The position numbers and the translations under genes are program-made. Shown here one piece after another: positions 35,601-45,349 of a DNA stretch of 64,000 bases (position 1 is its first letter; every line of letters starts with the position of its first letter). The DNA is from an uncultured Verrucomicrobia subdivision 3 bacterium (lineage in GTDB: Bacteria; Verrucomicrobiota; Verrucomicrobiia; Limisphaerales; UBA11358). Where the stretch lies: positions 1-64,000 of the forward strand of contig CAIQWB010000089.1 of NCBI GenBank assembly GCA_903875465.1, given 5' to 3'. The notes under the pieces were generated by a model. The model had not been told where the DNA came from. It ran no database searches and saw only the letters and a list, made by a program, of their open reading frames with translations.

Positions 35601-36701
35601 ATGAGGCGAACCGGTTGCATATTAGGAGCGGCCCTGTGGTATTTTTTAGCCAGTGCGGTCCTGCGCGCGGACGAGGTGGAAAATCTCGTGCGCAGCGAAA
35701 TGGCCGCGCATCATGTACCGGGCGTGGCCTGCCTGGTGATCAAGGACGGCCGGCCGGTGGAATCGATTTATGCGGGCACGGCCAATCTGGAATGTGAAAT
35801 GGCAGTGAGCGCGGACACGGCTTTTGAAATTGGGTCCATTACGAAACAATTTACGGCGGCCTGCATTTTGATCCTGGCGGACGAGGGCAAGCTCTCCGTG
35901 GAGGATCCGATTAGCAAATACCTCACCAACCCACCATCCGCCTGGGCGAAGGTCAAAATACGGCATTTACTCTCCCACACCTCGGGCATCACGAACTACG
36001 ACGTGCTGCCGGGTTTCGAATTGCGGTTGCGCCAGACGCCGGCAGAATTCATCGCCCGGCTGGGCCGGCAGCCGCTGGTGTTTGAACCGGGCACTGCGTG
36101 GTCCTATTCCAATTCCGGCTTCAATCTGCTGGGTTACATCGTCGAAAATGTGAGCGGAGAGACGTATTGGAAATTTTTGCGCGGGCATATTCTCGAGCCG
36201 CTCCAAATGACCAACACTTATGATCGGGATCCAATCAACCTCATTCCCCACCGGGCCAATGGTTATGCGTGGCGGAAACAGGCGGGCATTTTTCAAAACC
36301 GGGATTCCGATTTGACCGATTTGTTTGCGGCGGGAACCATTGTATCCACGGTGGGTGATTTGGCCAAATGGGATGCGGCCATCCAAGGCGAGGGGGTTTT
36401 GAGCGCGGCCGCAAAAAAACAGTGGTGGACGCCGGTGCAAATCGACAACGGCCAGCCGCTGGCGCGGGTGGGCAGGCGGGCCGGCTCGTACGGATTTGGC
36501 TGGTTCCTGGACCCCGAACGCCCGCACAAGACCATCTGGCATACTGGTGTGACGAGTGGCTTTTCGGCGGCGAATCAGTGGTACCCGGATGAACACGTCA
36601 CCATCATCGTACTCTCCAACACGGATGAATCCACCTTTGGCGGGGTGCTGGCGGATAAAATTGCCGACCAGTACTTTGCCACAACTGCCCGCAAGCCATG
36701 A
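35601..36701 (+). CDS. Exported serine hydrolase, beta-lactamase class C/PBP-like
   Basis: 366 residues with a signal peptide (LGAALWYFLASAVLRA). The three penicillin-recognition motifs are SITK (Ser nucleophile and Lys), YSNS (YxN) and HTG near the C-terminus. The family includes D-Ala-D-Ala peptidases, esterases and AmpC; resistance cannot be inferred. Its stop overlaps the start of the AONS-like gene (ATGA), and the LD-carboxypeptidase that follows suggests a role on cell-wall peptides. Confidence 0.87.
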   Translation: MRRTGCILGAALWYFLASAVLRADEVENLVRSEMAAHHVPGVACLVIKDGRPVESIYAGTANLECEMAVSADTAFEIGSITKQFTAACILILADEGKLSVEDPISKYLTNPPSAWAKVKIRHLLSHTSGITNYDVLPGFELRLRQTPAEFIARLGRQPLVFEPGTAWSYSNSGFNLLGYIVENVSGETYWKFLRGHILEPLQMTNTYDRDPINLIPHRANGYAWRKQAGIFQNRDSDLTDLFAAGTIVSTVGDLAKWDAAIQGEGVLSAAAKKQWWTPVQIDNGQPLARVGRRAGSYGFGWFLDPERPHKTIWHTGVTSGFSAANQWYPDEHVTIIVLSNTDESTFGGVLADKIADQYFATTARKP

Positions 36702-37807
36702 CGGAAGCCAAGCCCCTGCAACAAACCGGACGGACGCATATCCTTTATCGGGGACGCAAGCTGGCCTACTTTGCCGGCTGTGATTACTTCCGGCTCGCAC
36801 GGCATCCGGCGGTGGCGCAGGCGGCGGCGCGGGCGTGCCGAACGGTGGGGCTGAATGTCTCCGCCTCGCGCCGGACGACGGGGAATCATGTTTTGTACCT
36901 GAGCCTGGAACGGCAACTGGCGGTGTTTTTTGGCGCGCCGGCCGCGCTGTTGCTGCCCACGGGTTATATGGGCGATCTGGCGGTGGGGCAGGCGCTGGCC
37001 GGACAATTTACGCATGCGCTGATGGATGCGCGGTCGCATGGTTGTCTGGGCACGGCGGCGCGCTTCCTAGACTGCCCGGTGCTGACTTTTCCCCACCGGA
37101 ATGGCGGAGAACTCGCCCGGATGACGGCGGAGTGCGGACCGGGCAGCCGGATTCTCATTTTGACGGACGGGATGTTTTCGCACGACGGCTCAGTGGCGCC
37201 GCTCAAGGACTATTTGGCGGTGCTGCCGGCCAACGGCATGATGCTGGTGGATGACGCGCATGGGGCGGGGGTGCTGGGCCAGCACGGTCGCGGGACCCTT
37301 GAATTCGCCGGTGTGGATCGCCGGCGCATTATCCAGACCATCACTCTGAGCAAAGCCCTGGGGGCGTACGGCGGCGCGGTGCTGACGTCACGGGCCATGC
37401 GGGAGCGCATCATGGCCGCGAGCAATAGTTTCGCCGGGGCGACGCCCTTTCCCCTGCCGCTGGCGGCGGCGGCGGTGGCGGCATTGAACTTGTTAAAGGA
37501 GCATCCCGGCTGGCGGGCGCAGTTGATGGAGAATGCTGGCTGGGTCAAGGCGACGCTACGGGACAGCGGGGTGCCGTTGCCCGAGGCACCGGGCCCCATC
37601 ATCCCGCTGCCGGGCGCCACGCCCACCCAGGCGCGGCAATTACGCCGGGCGCTGCTGGCGGCGGATATCTATCCCTCGTTCATTCAATATCCCGGGGGAC
37701 CGGCCAGCGGGTATTTTCGCTTTGTGATATCCAGTGCGCATACCCGGCGGCAGTTGGAGGCGCTGGCGGGCGTCTTAAGACACCACGTGCCACGTTGGGC
37801 CAAATAA
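36698..37807 (+). CDS. PLP-dependent alpha-oxoamine synthase, BioF-like
   Basis: A 369-residue fold-type I enzyme. It has the SASRRTTGNH substrate segment, PLP ring motif MLVDDAHGAGVLG, and Schiff-base Lys219 in TLSKALGAYGG. The family (AONS, KBL, SPT, ALAS) condenses an amino acid with an acyl-CoA. BioF is the closest by length, but no other biotin gene is adjacent, so it could instead make a lipid or secondary product. It is coupled to the upstream serine hydrolase by a 4-bp overlap. The next ATG is 2 bp after its stop. Confidence 0.82.
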   Translation: MTEAKPLQQTGRTHILYRGRKLAYFAGCDYFRLARHPAVAQAAARACRTVGLNVSASRRTTGNHVLYLSLERQLAVFFGAPAALLLPTGYMGDLAVGQALAGQFTHALMDARSHGCLGTAARFLDCPVLTFPHRNGGELARMTAECGPGSRILILTDGMFSHDGSVAPLKDYLAVLPANGMMLVDDAHGAGVLGQHGRGTLEFAGVDRRRIIQTITLSKALGAYGGAVLTSRAMRERIMAASNSFAGATPFPLPLAAAAVAALNLLKEHPGWRAQLMENAGWVKATLRDSGVPLPEAPGPIIPLPGATPTQARQLRRALLAADIYPSFIQYPGGPASGYFRFVISSAHTRRQLEALAGVLRHHVPRWAK

Positions 37808-37809
37808 TT

Positions 37810-38760
37810 ATGATCAAACCGAAACGGCTCCGACAGGGCGACACCATCGGCATCATCGCGCCGGCGAGCGCGGCGGCGAGTCCAGAGGCCTTTGAACGTT
37901 CCGCGGCAGCACTGGAGCGCCTGGGTTTCAAGGCCAGATTTTCGGCGCATGTCCGGCGGCGGCATGGCTTTCTCGCGGGCTCGGACGCGGAACGCGCAGC
38001 GGACGTGATGAGCCTGTTCACGGATGAGAAAGTCGATGGAATTATCTGTTTGCGCGGCGGTTATGGCACGGCGCGAATTCTGCCTTTGCTGGATTTTGAG
38101 GTGATCCGCCAGCACCCCAAAGTTTTCGTGGGGTACAGCGACATTACCTCGCTGCATACCGCCTTGCTGACCAAGGCCGGTTTGGTTTCCTTTCACGGCC
38201 CCATGCTGGAAGGCGCGCTGGCCCAGCCCCAGTGCCCGGAATTCACCTGGCAATCCTTGCGCAAGACCATCATGGAGCCGTTGCCCGCCGGCCCGCTGAG
38301 TGCAGGTAGCGGCGTTAAAACAGCGGTGACCATCCACGGCGGGCGGGCCAGCGGCGAATTAATTGGCGGTAATTTATCCGTGCTGGTGACCGCGCTGGGC
38401 ACGCGCTGGGAACCGGTGTTTGCGGGCAAGATTTTGTTCCTGGAGGATATCGATGAAAAACCGTATCGCTGCGACCGCATGCTGACCCATTTGCTGAATG
38501 CCGGGGTGTTTGGACAGGTGACCGGTGTGGCGCTGGGGATCTTTGCGGAATGCCTGGATGCCAAGGCGGGCCAGGGTGGCGAATATCGCCAGACCGTGGA
38601 GGATGTGCTGGCCGAGCGCCTGGGCGGCCTGGGGGTGCCCGTGGTGCGCAATCTACCCTTTGGCCATGTGTCGTTGAATGCCACGCTGCCGGTGGGGATT
38701 CAAGCCACGCTGGATGGCGACGCGGCGGAGTTGATAGTCGACGCGGCGGCGGTAGTATGA
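37810..38760 (+). CDS. LD-carboxypeptidase, peptidase family S66
   Basis: A 316-residue cytoplasmic serine peptidase. IGIIAPAS opens the fold, LRGGYGTARIL follows, Ser110 lies in VGYSDITSLHTALL with SFHGPML after it, and FLEDIDEKPYRCDRML carries the catalytic Glu. LdcA trims the terminal D-Ala from murein tetrapeptides during recycling; microcin-resistance MccF is the other branch. ATG 37810 is preferred over a TTG at 37795 that overlaps the preceding gene. A dipeptide epimerase 4 kb away fits muropeptide recycling. Confidence 0.88.
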   Translation: MIKPKRLRQGDTIGIIAPASAAASPEAFERSAAALERLGFKARFSAHVRRRHGFLAGSDAERAADVMSLFTDEKVDGIICLRGGYGTARILPLLDFEVIRQHPKVFVGYSDITSLHTALLTKAGLVSFHGPMLEGALAQPQCPEFTWQSLRKTIMEPLPAGPLSAGSGVKTAVTIHGGRASGELIGGNLSVLVTALGTRWEPVFAGKILFLEDIDEKPYRCDRMLTHLLNAGVFGQVTGVALGIFAECLDAKAGQGGEYRQTVEDVLAERLGGLGVPVVRNLPFGHVSLNATLPVGIQATLDGDAAELIVDAAAVV

Positions 38761-38804
38761 CGCATGGGGTGGGCGGCTTCGCCAGCGCCCAGCAATAGCC
38801 ATTT

Positions 38805-39033
38805 AACCCGAACTCCGAAATTAAAACAGCCGGTCTGCATCAATCGCTTGGGCATAAACGCTTTGGAAAATTGGCTTCCCAAGCCGCTGCCAAGCAGTTG
38901 CCCATTTAAGGATGCGCGCTGCGCGCAGCGGCAGTCTCACCAGACCAATGCGGGTAGGCCGGCGATTTTTCCAACGTGTTTCTGCTCCAACATCTTGCCG
39001 CATCCCAGCCATTTTAATTTCGGAGTTCGGGTT
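38805..39033. mobile_element. MITE copy 2 (229 bp)
   Basis: It begins AACCCGAACTCCGAAATTAA and ends with the inverse, TTAATTTCGGAGTTCGGGTT. It has the same orientation as copy 1 and fills most of the gap between the convergent LD-carboxypeptidase and pectate lyase genes. Flanks are TTTA/AT-rich. Open frames running through it are not believed. Confidence 0.87.
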
Positions 39034-39125
39034 TAAAAATGATAATGCATCAGAAGCCGGGCAACATGATCCGCCGCCGGCAGCATGCTCGCAAAAAAGG
39101 GGGCCCATGAGCCCGCGAGACATGG

Positions 39126-42100
39126 TCACGGTCCAACTTGGACGCGATAAAACCGCTGACCCGCCGGCCCCGCGCCGGGATCATTCCACAAAAAGGGCAA
39201 GCCAGGGTTATCATTGGTAAACAAACTAGTCCAGGTGACCAGATTACTGGAAGTCTGAATGATGTAACGGTAACCGGCATCGCCATTCACGGTCAGGCGG
39301 AAGGCACCGTTGGTGAAAACGAGGGCGGTGATTTGGGGGCGGGATGGCGGGGGAACGGCCACCACGAGGGCCGCGGCCGCGCTCGTGGTGGCACCCGCGA
39401 GGTTGGTGACACTCACGGAATAAACGCCGGCATTGGCCGGCTGCACACTGGCCAGCACCAGCGCGGCATTGGTGGCTCCCAATACGGGCACATTCGTGTT
39501 GAAATACCATTGGTAGTCAAGCCGGGCACTGCCACCGGCAACGGCCGTGAATGTCGCGCTCTGCCCAGGGCTCACGACCACGCTTTGGGGCACGGTGACA
39601 ATGAATGGCGCGGTGGGTGCATAGACCGTGCGCAGCCAGTTGGTCTTGGGCCAGGCCAGCACGCCCGCCCCGGCCCCGGCCGTGGGACTGGTGACGATGG
39701 CCTGAAGCTGGCCGGGGTCATCGGCCGTGTATGCATAAGGCAACTGGCGGTTGGGGAGGGTTGGGTTCCAGGAAAACACAACCGGCGGCGCTTGCAAAGG
39801 CCCCATGGGATTTCCGGGGTCGGTGCTGTTGCCGCGGATCACCGTGGTGGAGCCATCGGCATTATCCATGCGGTAAAGCGTGTCGCGCGCCTCAATTTTT
39901 CCGGTGTAAACGGGATTGGCCGGATCGGTCTGGTTGTTGCGCAAGGGATAAAGACAGTCGATATATACAGATTTTTCGACGAGCAGGGCACCATTTTCGG
40001 TGGAAATACTGCCGTTGAGAAAATTGTTGAAGTCGTAGGTGTTGTTCAGCGTGTACTGGTTTGCCGGGCTCATGGCGGCCTGCCGGGCGGAGCGCAGCCG
40101 GTTGGCCGCAATGGCCTGTGTGTCATCCACATAGAGATTGAAAGCATGCACATTCCCGGCGCGCAGCCGCGGCAGGCGGTCGCCGGAATTGATGAACCAC
40201 TCGTGGTGCAGCGTCACATTTTCCAGGGCATTGTTTGGGTCCAGATCGTTGGCCCCGATCAAATGGGTTTTGTCATGCCCCTGGATGATCGCAAAAATAT
40301 CACGCGGACTAAAACCATTGCTCCGGAGAAAATTATACATGGCACGGCCGGGCTGGTTGGTCTCCAGGGCATTTAATTGCTGCCAGACCCAGCTGTTGGG
40401 GTTGGTGTAACCGTCATCGCCCGTGTACTTGCACCAGGAAATGGTGATGCCACTACTGCCGTTCTTGATGTCCACCACGCCATCATAGGCTTTGGTGAAG
40501 GTGCAATGATCCACCCACATGTTCGTCACGAGGCCGGCATTGCCAATGGTGATAAAATCCCAGTTATTCTTGTCATATTGGCCCTTGGTGGCCTCGTCCC
40601 ATTCCCAGAGTTGGTCAAACTTGAGATTGCGAATGATGATGTTGGCGCCATGCTCCACATTCAGGTGGGCGTGCCGGATCGTGGCGCCATTCGCGGAAAA
40701 AATCGTGAGCCCATTCTTTTTTTGCACATCAATCAGGCTCACGCCGCTGGCCAGGAGGACCGGATGCAGGAGCGGGATGGCATCCGCGCGGAAGGGTTCG
40801 CTCGCGGCTTTGGCAGTGGCTTCAATTTCATTATAGCCCAGGTTCAGGTCATTCATGATTTCGATGATTTTGACCGTTTTGCTGTTGAGGGCATTGGCCA
40901 GATCGGTGGCGGTGGCAACCTTGGCGTAATTGGGGTCCGTGTCCGGCAGCATGCCCCCCCCGGTGGTGTTCTGGCCAAAGCCAGCCAAATTATAGGCGGT
41001 GTTGACCACCGGAATGGCCGCCGTGACGGTAAGCACCACCACGCTGCTGGTGGCGGTGCCAACACCGTTGGAGACCGTGAGGAAATAGTTGCCGGCATCA
41101 CCGGTCTGAACATTCGTCAAAGAAAGTGTCACCGCTGTGGCACCCGGCAGCGCGACCCCATTTTTACTCCACTGGTAAAAGATCGGCAGGGTGCCCTTAA
41201 TCGTCGCGTTAAAACTGGCAACGCTGCCCGCCTGCACCACTTGGGAGGCCGGCTGGGTCGCAAAAACCGGAGCCACAGGATTGGTATCCACAAGGAGCAC
41301 GGCATTGGAACTCACGGCGGTGCCAACGAAATTAGTCACCACCACAGCGTAAGTCCCGGCCGCCATCGGCTGAAGATTTGTGAGGGTGAGCGTGTCGCTC
41401 GTGGCGTTGGGGATGGGCGTGCCGGCATTATAAAACCATTGATAGCCAAAGGGGGAGGTGCCGCCGACGGACACAGTGAGGCTGACATTCTGGCCCGGCA
41501 ACACGGTCTGGCTTTGCGGCTGGGTGACGATGGCGGGTGCCGTGGGAACGCTGACCGTTAACCCGGCGGACTCACTGGGCACCGAACCGAATAAATTGCT
41601 GACGATCACCGAGTAACCCCCAATATCCGTCAATTGGGCATTCGTAATGGTAAGCGATGCGTTGGTGGCGTTGGGCAAGGCGGTGTTGCTGTCAAAATAC
41701 CATTGATAATTCAGTGGAACCGTGCCACCCGCATTCACGGAAAAAGTCGCGCTTTGCCCGACAAATATGGCCTGGTTTTGGGGCTGGGTGTTGATGGCTG
41801 GTGGTGAGCCGGAAGATACCAAATCCACCCGAACTTCATTAACCACAATATTGGTTGCGGTGGAACCCGAGCCAGATGGACGGAGGGCAATGCCATCAAA
41901 ATTGAAGGTGGACGCCGCGCTATCGGTCACCGAAGTGGCCAGGGTGGCCCCCGTTGCCAAATTTTGCCAAGTGAGGCTAATCACCAGGGAAATCGCATCA
42001 GCGCGTTGCACGGCAAATTGCAGCAGGTATTGGCCGCCATTGTTGAAACCATTAAATCCATTCGTATTGCCCGGCCCACTGGCCAGCAAGGTCCAGTCGC

Positions 42101-42641
42101 TGCTGGTCCCCAGCAAGGACGCATCCGCGGGGGTGGTGCGCTTGTAAACATTCATGGGCGAAGCGTTGTTAAACGTCGCCCCCATGTTTTGAAACAGGGC
42201 ATACCCCTGGACGTTGGCGCCTTGGGAACTGGTGCTGAAGCCATCGGCCGTCACCCACTTGGGCGACAAGGAAGAATCCGCAAAATCAAAGAGGCCCAGG
42301 CGCAAACCCGTGGAGGGATTGAGCGGGGCAACATTGTTAACAGTCATTTTGACCGCCGCCGCCAGCACATCACCCACCCCCAATTGCACGGGACTCAACG
42401 AATTGGAGCGGAAGTACATGATGCCCATGAAGGAACCGCTCGGGAGGGCGAGGGCCATGCCACTGGTGCTGGTCGTCACAGCTGCTGCCGAGGAAGCGAA
42501 CCAGGCCGCGTGGGCAGGCAGGTTCTGGTTGTTGCGGGTGCCATCGGCAAACGTGTCGTCGAGCAAAAGGGTGGCCTGCACCCTGGTGGATGCCAGAAAA
42601 GAGCAGATACTGGCAATTAGCAGCAAGCGCAAATAATTCAT
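39126..42641 (-). CDS. Exported PL1 pectate lyase with Ig-like domains
   Basis: 1171 residues. A signal peptide (LLLIASICSFLASTRVQA) precedes an N-terminal beta-sandwich to about 285. Three Ig-like domains of about 85 residues follow, each with a QPQNQ-type start and a YQW core. The PL1 beta-helix spans about 545-950 (WVDHCTFTKAYDGVVDIKNGSSGITISWC, then RLPRLRAGNVHAFNLY with the likely catalytic Arg). A fourth Ig-like domain and a Verrucomicrobia-type C-terminal sandwich (YIIQTSSNLVTWT) end it. It cleaves polygalacturonate by beta-elimination. The Ig chain is probably a spacer or adhesion stalk. It is convergent with the LD-carboxypeptidase gene. Confidence 0.9.
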   Translation of the reverse strand: MNYLRLLLIASICSFLASTRVQATLLLDDTFADGTRNNQNLPAHAAWFASSAAAVTTSTSGMALALPSGSFMGIMYFRSNSLSPVQLGVGDVLAAAVKMTVNNVAPLNPSTGLRLGLFDFADSSLSPKWVTADGFSTSSQGANVQGYALFQNMGATFNNASPMNVYKRTTPADASLLGTSSDWTLLASGPGNTNGFNGFNNGGQYLLQFAVQRADAISLVISLTWQNLATGATLATSVTDSAASTFNFDGIALRPSGSGSTATNIVVNEVRVDLVSSGSPPAINTQPQNQAIFVGQSATFSVNAGGTVPLNYQWYFDSNTALPNATNASLTITNAQLTDIGGYSVIVSNLFGSVPSESAGLTVSVPTAPAIVTQPQSQTVLPGQNVSLTVSVGGTSPFGYQWFYNAGTPIPNATSDTLTLTNLQPMAAGTYAVVVTNFVGTAVSSNAVLLVDTNPVAPVFATQPASQVVQAGSVASFNATIKGTLPIFYQWSKNGVALPGATAVTLSLTNVQTGDAGNYFLTVSNGVGTATSSVVVLTVTAAIPVVNTAYNLAGFGQNTTGGGMLPDTDPNYAKVATATDLANALNSKTVKIIEIMNDLNLGYNEIEATAKAASEPFRADAIPLLHPVLLASGVSLIDVQKKNGLTIFSANGATIRHAHLNVEHGANIIIRNLKFDQLWEWDEATKGQYDKNNWDFITIGNAGLVTNMWVDHCTFTKAYDGVVDIKNGSSGITISWCKYTGDDGYTNPNSWVWQQLNALETNQPGRAMYNFLRSNGFSPRDIFAIIQGHDKTHLIGANDLDPNNALENVTLHHEWFINSGDRLPRLRAGNVHAFNLYVDDTQAIAANRLRSARQAAMSPANQYTLNNTYDFNNFLNGSISTENGALLVEKSVYIDCLYPLRNNQTDPANPVYTGKIEARDTLYRMDNADGSTTVIRGNSTDPGNPMGPLQAPPVVFSWNPTLPNRQLPYAYTADDPGQLQAIVTSPTAGAGAGVLAWPKTNWLRTVYAPTAPFIVTVPQSVVVSPGQSATFTAVAGGSARLDYQWYFNTNVPVLGATNAALVLASVQPANAGVYSVSVTNLAGATTSAAAALVVAVPPPSRPQITALVFTNGAFRLTVNGDAGYRYIIQTSSNLVTWTSLFTNDNPGLPFLWNDPGAGPAGQRFYRVQVGP

Positions 42642-42777
42642 AAGAAATGCCGACGGCCGTCGCAGGGCTGTTGGTCGTTTGGGAACAATGAAAGAATAAA
42701 CGAGGCCGGGTTGTCGTCAGCCCCGTTTATTTGCAAATGATTTTGAAAATCAGGCACCTGCCTGGCTGCCGCAAACA

Positions 42778-43824
42778 TTACACCCGTTTGGAGACCCGCA
42801 AACCAATGGGGTCAACCGAACTGGCAAAGGACAAAATGCCCTTTTCCGAGGTCACACCCAGATAAGGATCATTATTGATCAAGATGTTGCCATCAATATC
42901 GAGGTAGTCGGTTAATTCGGCCAAATGGGCGGCGGCGGTGATGAGGACACTGCTTTCGATCATGCAGCCGATCATGGTTTTCAGGCCGGCGCGGCGGGCG
43001 GCTTGCAGGGCACTGTAGGCCACACTTACGCCACCGGTTTTAACCAGTTTGACATTCACACCGTGAAAACATTCCGCGCAATGCGGGATATCGGCTTCGG
43101 TGTGGTAGGATTCATCGGCCAGCAAGGGCAAAGGGGAGCGTTCCTTGAGCCAGACCAAATCCGCCACCGGGGTGGTGCGCGGCATGGGCTGCTCGATGAA
43201 CTGAATATGGCCATCACGGGCCAGCCATTCGGTGCGGGCGAGGGCGATCTCCTTGGTCTTCCAGCCTTCGTTGGCATCGACGCGAACCGGCTTGGTGGGG
43301 GCCACTTCGCGGAGGGCGGCCAAATTGGCCACTTCGTTGACGTCACCCACTTTGAGCTTTAAGACGGGGTAGTTGGCGGCTTCCAGCACCTTGGAGCGAA
43401 TCACGTCAGGCGTATCGATGCCAATGCTGAAGGAAGTGACGTGATGGTGTTCACGAAAGCCCAGGCCGAGATAATCGCACAGTGGCTGGCGGGCGCGGCG
43501 GGCGGCGCCATCCAGCAAAGCGATGTTAAAAGCGCATTTGGCGGCCATTTCATGCGGAGCCAGGCTGGCGATATAGGCGGAACTGGCGGCCACATCCGCA
43601 AACGAAAGCCGGCTCGCATCCACCCGGGCGCAAAAGGCCAGGACGCCCTCGGGAGATTCCAAATAGGTGCGGGAAGGCGCGGCCTCGCCCAAGCCCACCA
43701 CGCCATCAGCATCCGTGAGTTCCACGATGACGACTTGATGCACGCTGGCACCGTTGCTGGTCCCACTGGCAATCGCCCAGCGATGCGTCAGATGCAAATT
43801 ACACGTCCAAAACCTTAACTTCAT
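42778..43824 (-). CDS. Dipeptide epimerase (L-Ala-D/L-Glu type), enolase superfamily
   Basis: A 348-residue enzyme. It has the KxK motif in VLKLKVGD, metal ligands in RVDANEGW, FIEQP and LLADES, a Lys in VKLVKTGG, and a C-terminal LDIDGN whose DxD pair marks dipeptide epimerases. These interconvert L-Ala-D-Glu and L-Ala-L-Glu so that murein peptides can be degraded, which matches the LD-carboxypeptidase at 37.8 kb. It is flanked by the pectate lyase gene and pyrE, all leftward. The exact dipeptide preference is not certain. Confidence 0.88.
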   Translation of the reverse strand: MKLRFWTCNLHLTHRWAIASGTSNGASVHQVVIVELTDADGVVGLGEAAPSRTYLESPEGVLAFCARVDASRLSFADVAASSAYIASLAPHEMAAKCAFNIALLDGAARRARQPLCDYLGLGFREHHHVTSFSIGIDTPDVIRSKVLEAANYPVLKLKVGDVNEVANLAALREVAPTKPVRVDANEGWKTKEIALARTEWLARDGHIQFIEQPMPRTTPVADLVWLKERSPLPLLADESYHTEADIPHCAECFHGVNVKLVKTGGVSVAYSALQAARRAGLKTMIGCMIESSVLITAAAHLAELTDYLDIDGNILINNDPYLGVTSEKGILSFASSVDPIGLRVSKRV

Positions 43825-43906
43825 CCACTATTAAAAGAATAAATGCCGGCCTTTTACAACAATATTAAACAATGGATTGCGGTTAAGGGTGCGGGCGACG
43901 GAGCCG

Positions 43907-43934
43907 CCGGTCACTTGCTGCCGGTCACTTGCTG
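43907..43934. repeat. 14-bp tandem duplication over the pyrE stop
   Basis: CCGGTCACTTGCTG occurs twice back to back (43907-43920 and 43921-43934). Both copies contain the TCA that reads as TGA on the minus strand. The inner copy is the pyrE stop, so the protein is not lengthened. Confidence 0.8.
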
Positions 43935-44491
43935 CCGGGTTTGACGGCCGGGGTGGCGGCCAGGTCGGGGGGCAATTTATCCGTTTCAAAGGCTTCCACT
44001 TGCAACGCCAGCAGGCTCAGAAATGGCACCCCAAAATCCACGGTTCCATTGGAGCGGTCAACAATGGCGGCCGTGCCAACAATCTGTCCGCCGTGCTGTT
44101 TCACGATGTCGAGGGTTTCCTGCATGCGTCCCCCCTTGGTGACGACATCCTCCACCACCAGAATTTTTTCACCGGGCGCAATTTTAAAGCCCCGGCGCAA
44201 AACCAGGAGGCCATTTTCTTTTTCGACAAAGATAAAGCGCAAACCCAATTGCCGGGCCACCTCCTGGCCAATCACCAGGCCACCCATGGCCGGGGCAATG
44301 ACGGTGGTAGCGGCCAGCGGGCGCACCCGGGCGGCCAGACCGGCCCCCAAGCGCTCCACGACGGGCATCTGCTGAAGGGCCAGGGCGCATTGAAAAAACT
44401 GGCGGCTGTGGAGGCCGCTGCGCAGAACAAAATGACCTTCGAGCAAAGCGCCCGAATCACGAAAAATTTGGAGAACTTCGGCTTGATTCAT
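43925..44491 (-). CDS. pyrE: Orotate phosphoribosyltransferase
   Basis: A 188-residue enzyme of pyrimidine synthesis that makes OMP from orotate and PRPP. It has FVLRSGLHSRQFFQCA at the N-terminus, the Lys-rich loop region FVEKENGLLVLRRGF, and the PRPP-binding ILVVEDVVTKGGRMQE. Length is normal. No other pyr gene is adjacent. Confidence 0.92.
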   Translation of the reverse strand: MNQAEVLQIFRDSGALLEGHFVLRSGLHSRQFFQCALALQQMPVVERLGAGLAARVRPLAATTVIAPAMGGLVIGQEVARQLGLRFIFVEKENGLLVLRRGFKIAPGEKILVVEDVVTKGGRMQETLDIVKQHGGQIVGTAAIVDRSNGTVDFGVPFLSLLALQVEAFETDKLPPDLAATPAVKPGSK

Positions 44492-44622
44492 GTGACCACT
44501 AAATTAAAGGGGCAAAGGGCTGGCGCAAAGCCAATTTATACGCCTCCCGCAGGACGGGCGGAATCAACTGGGGAACGGTCACGGGAACCCGCCCCTGACG
44601 GTGGCGGCAATGGTGATGAGAC

Positions 44623-45300
44623 TCAACGCCCGCCTTCGTGGCCATGGTACTTGAGCACCGCCTCGGTGCGGCTGTGGACATGGAGTTTTTCATAAATCGT
44701 ACGCAGGTGGGTGCGCACGGTTTCAAAGCTGATTTTTAATTGATCGGCGATTTCCTTGTAGGCGTAACCCTTGGCCAGCACGGCGAGAACCTCTTTTTCC
44801 CGTTCCGTCAAGTTGACCACCACGGAGGCGTTGCGGGTGGTGACCGGCATTTCGTCGGCTTTTTGAAAAAACTGGACCACCTGCCGGGCGACCTGCCGGG
44901 ACATGGGCGCGCCGCCGGCATGCACTTCCAGAATCGCCTCCAGAAGTTTATCCCGGGAGGTCCGCTTGAGCAGGTAACCGGTGGCTCCGGACATCAGGGA
45001 TTTAAAGATTTGTTTACTGTCATCATAGACGGTGAGCATGAGCACGGGCAAATGGGGAGCGAGCTCTTTCAACTGCCGCACACAATCGGTGCCGGGCATG
45101 CCGGGCAGGTTGATGTCCATGAGCACCACATCCGGCCGGCTGGCCCGAATGCCCCGGAGGGCGGCCGGGCCGTCGGCGTAAGCCGCCTGGCAATGGAAAC
45201 CTTCGGAACTGTTGAGCATGGCGGCCAGGTTCGCCCGCAACAGCGGGTCATCCTCCACCAGGGCCACCTGGATGAGTTTTTTGGCTTTGAGTCGATTCAT
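44623..45300 (-). CDS. NarL/LuxR-type response regulator
   Basis: 225 residues. The receiver domain has E16-D17-D18 and phosphoacceptor D62 in VVLMDINLPGMPG. A LuxR-type helix-turn-helix lies at about 160-220 (LTEREKEVLAVLAKGYAYKEIADQL...VRTHLRTIYEKL). The gene is 49 bp after the propeller kinase and surely its partner. It probably controls the divergent hexosamine operon starting at 48853, by analogy with polysaccharide-use loci; this is inference. Confidence 0.92.
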   Translation of the reverse strand: MNRLKAKKLIQVALVEDDPLLRANLAAMLNSSEGFHCQAAYADGPAALRGIRASRPDVVLMDINLPGMPGTDCVRQLKELAPHLPVLMLTVYDDSKQIFKSLMSGATGYLLKRTSRDKLLEAILEVHAGGAPMSRQVARQVVQFFQKADEMPVTTRNASVVVNLTEREKEVLAVLAKGYAYKEIADQLKISFETVRTHLRTIYEKLHVHSRTEAVLKYHGHEGGR

Positions 45301-45349
45301 AGGGCTTCAGCACCGGCCGGACCCCGCAACCGCCGGGCCGAGGGTGACG

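Noticed and set aside
36698..37807. Calling the AONS-like gene bioF
   Set aside because: The family includes KBL, SPT and other acyltransferases, and no biotin gene is adjacent; symbol withheld.
38764..39036. 90-codon frame over MITE copy 2
   Set aside because: It lies almost wholly in the element and is not kept open or similar in the other two copies.
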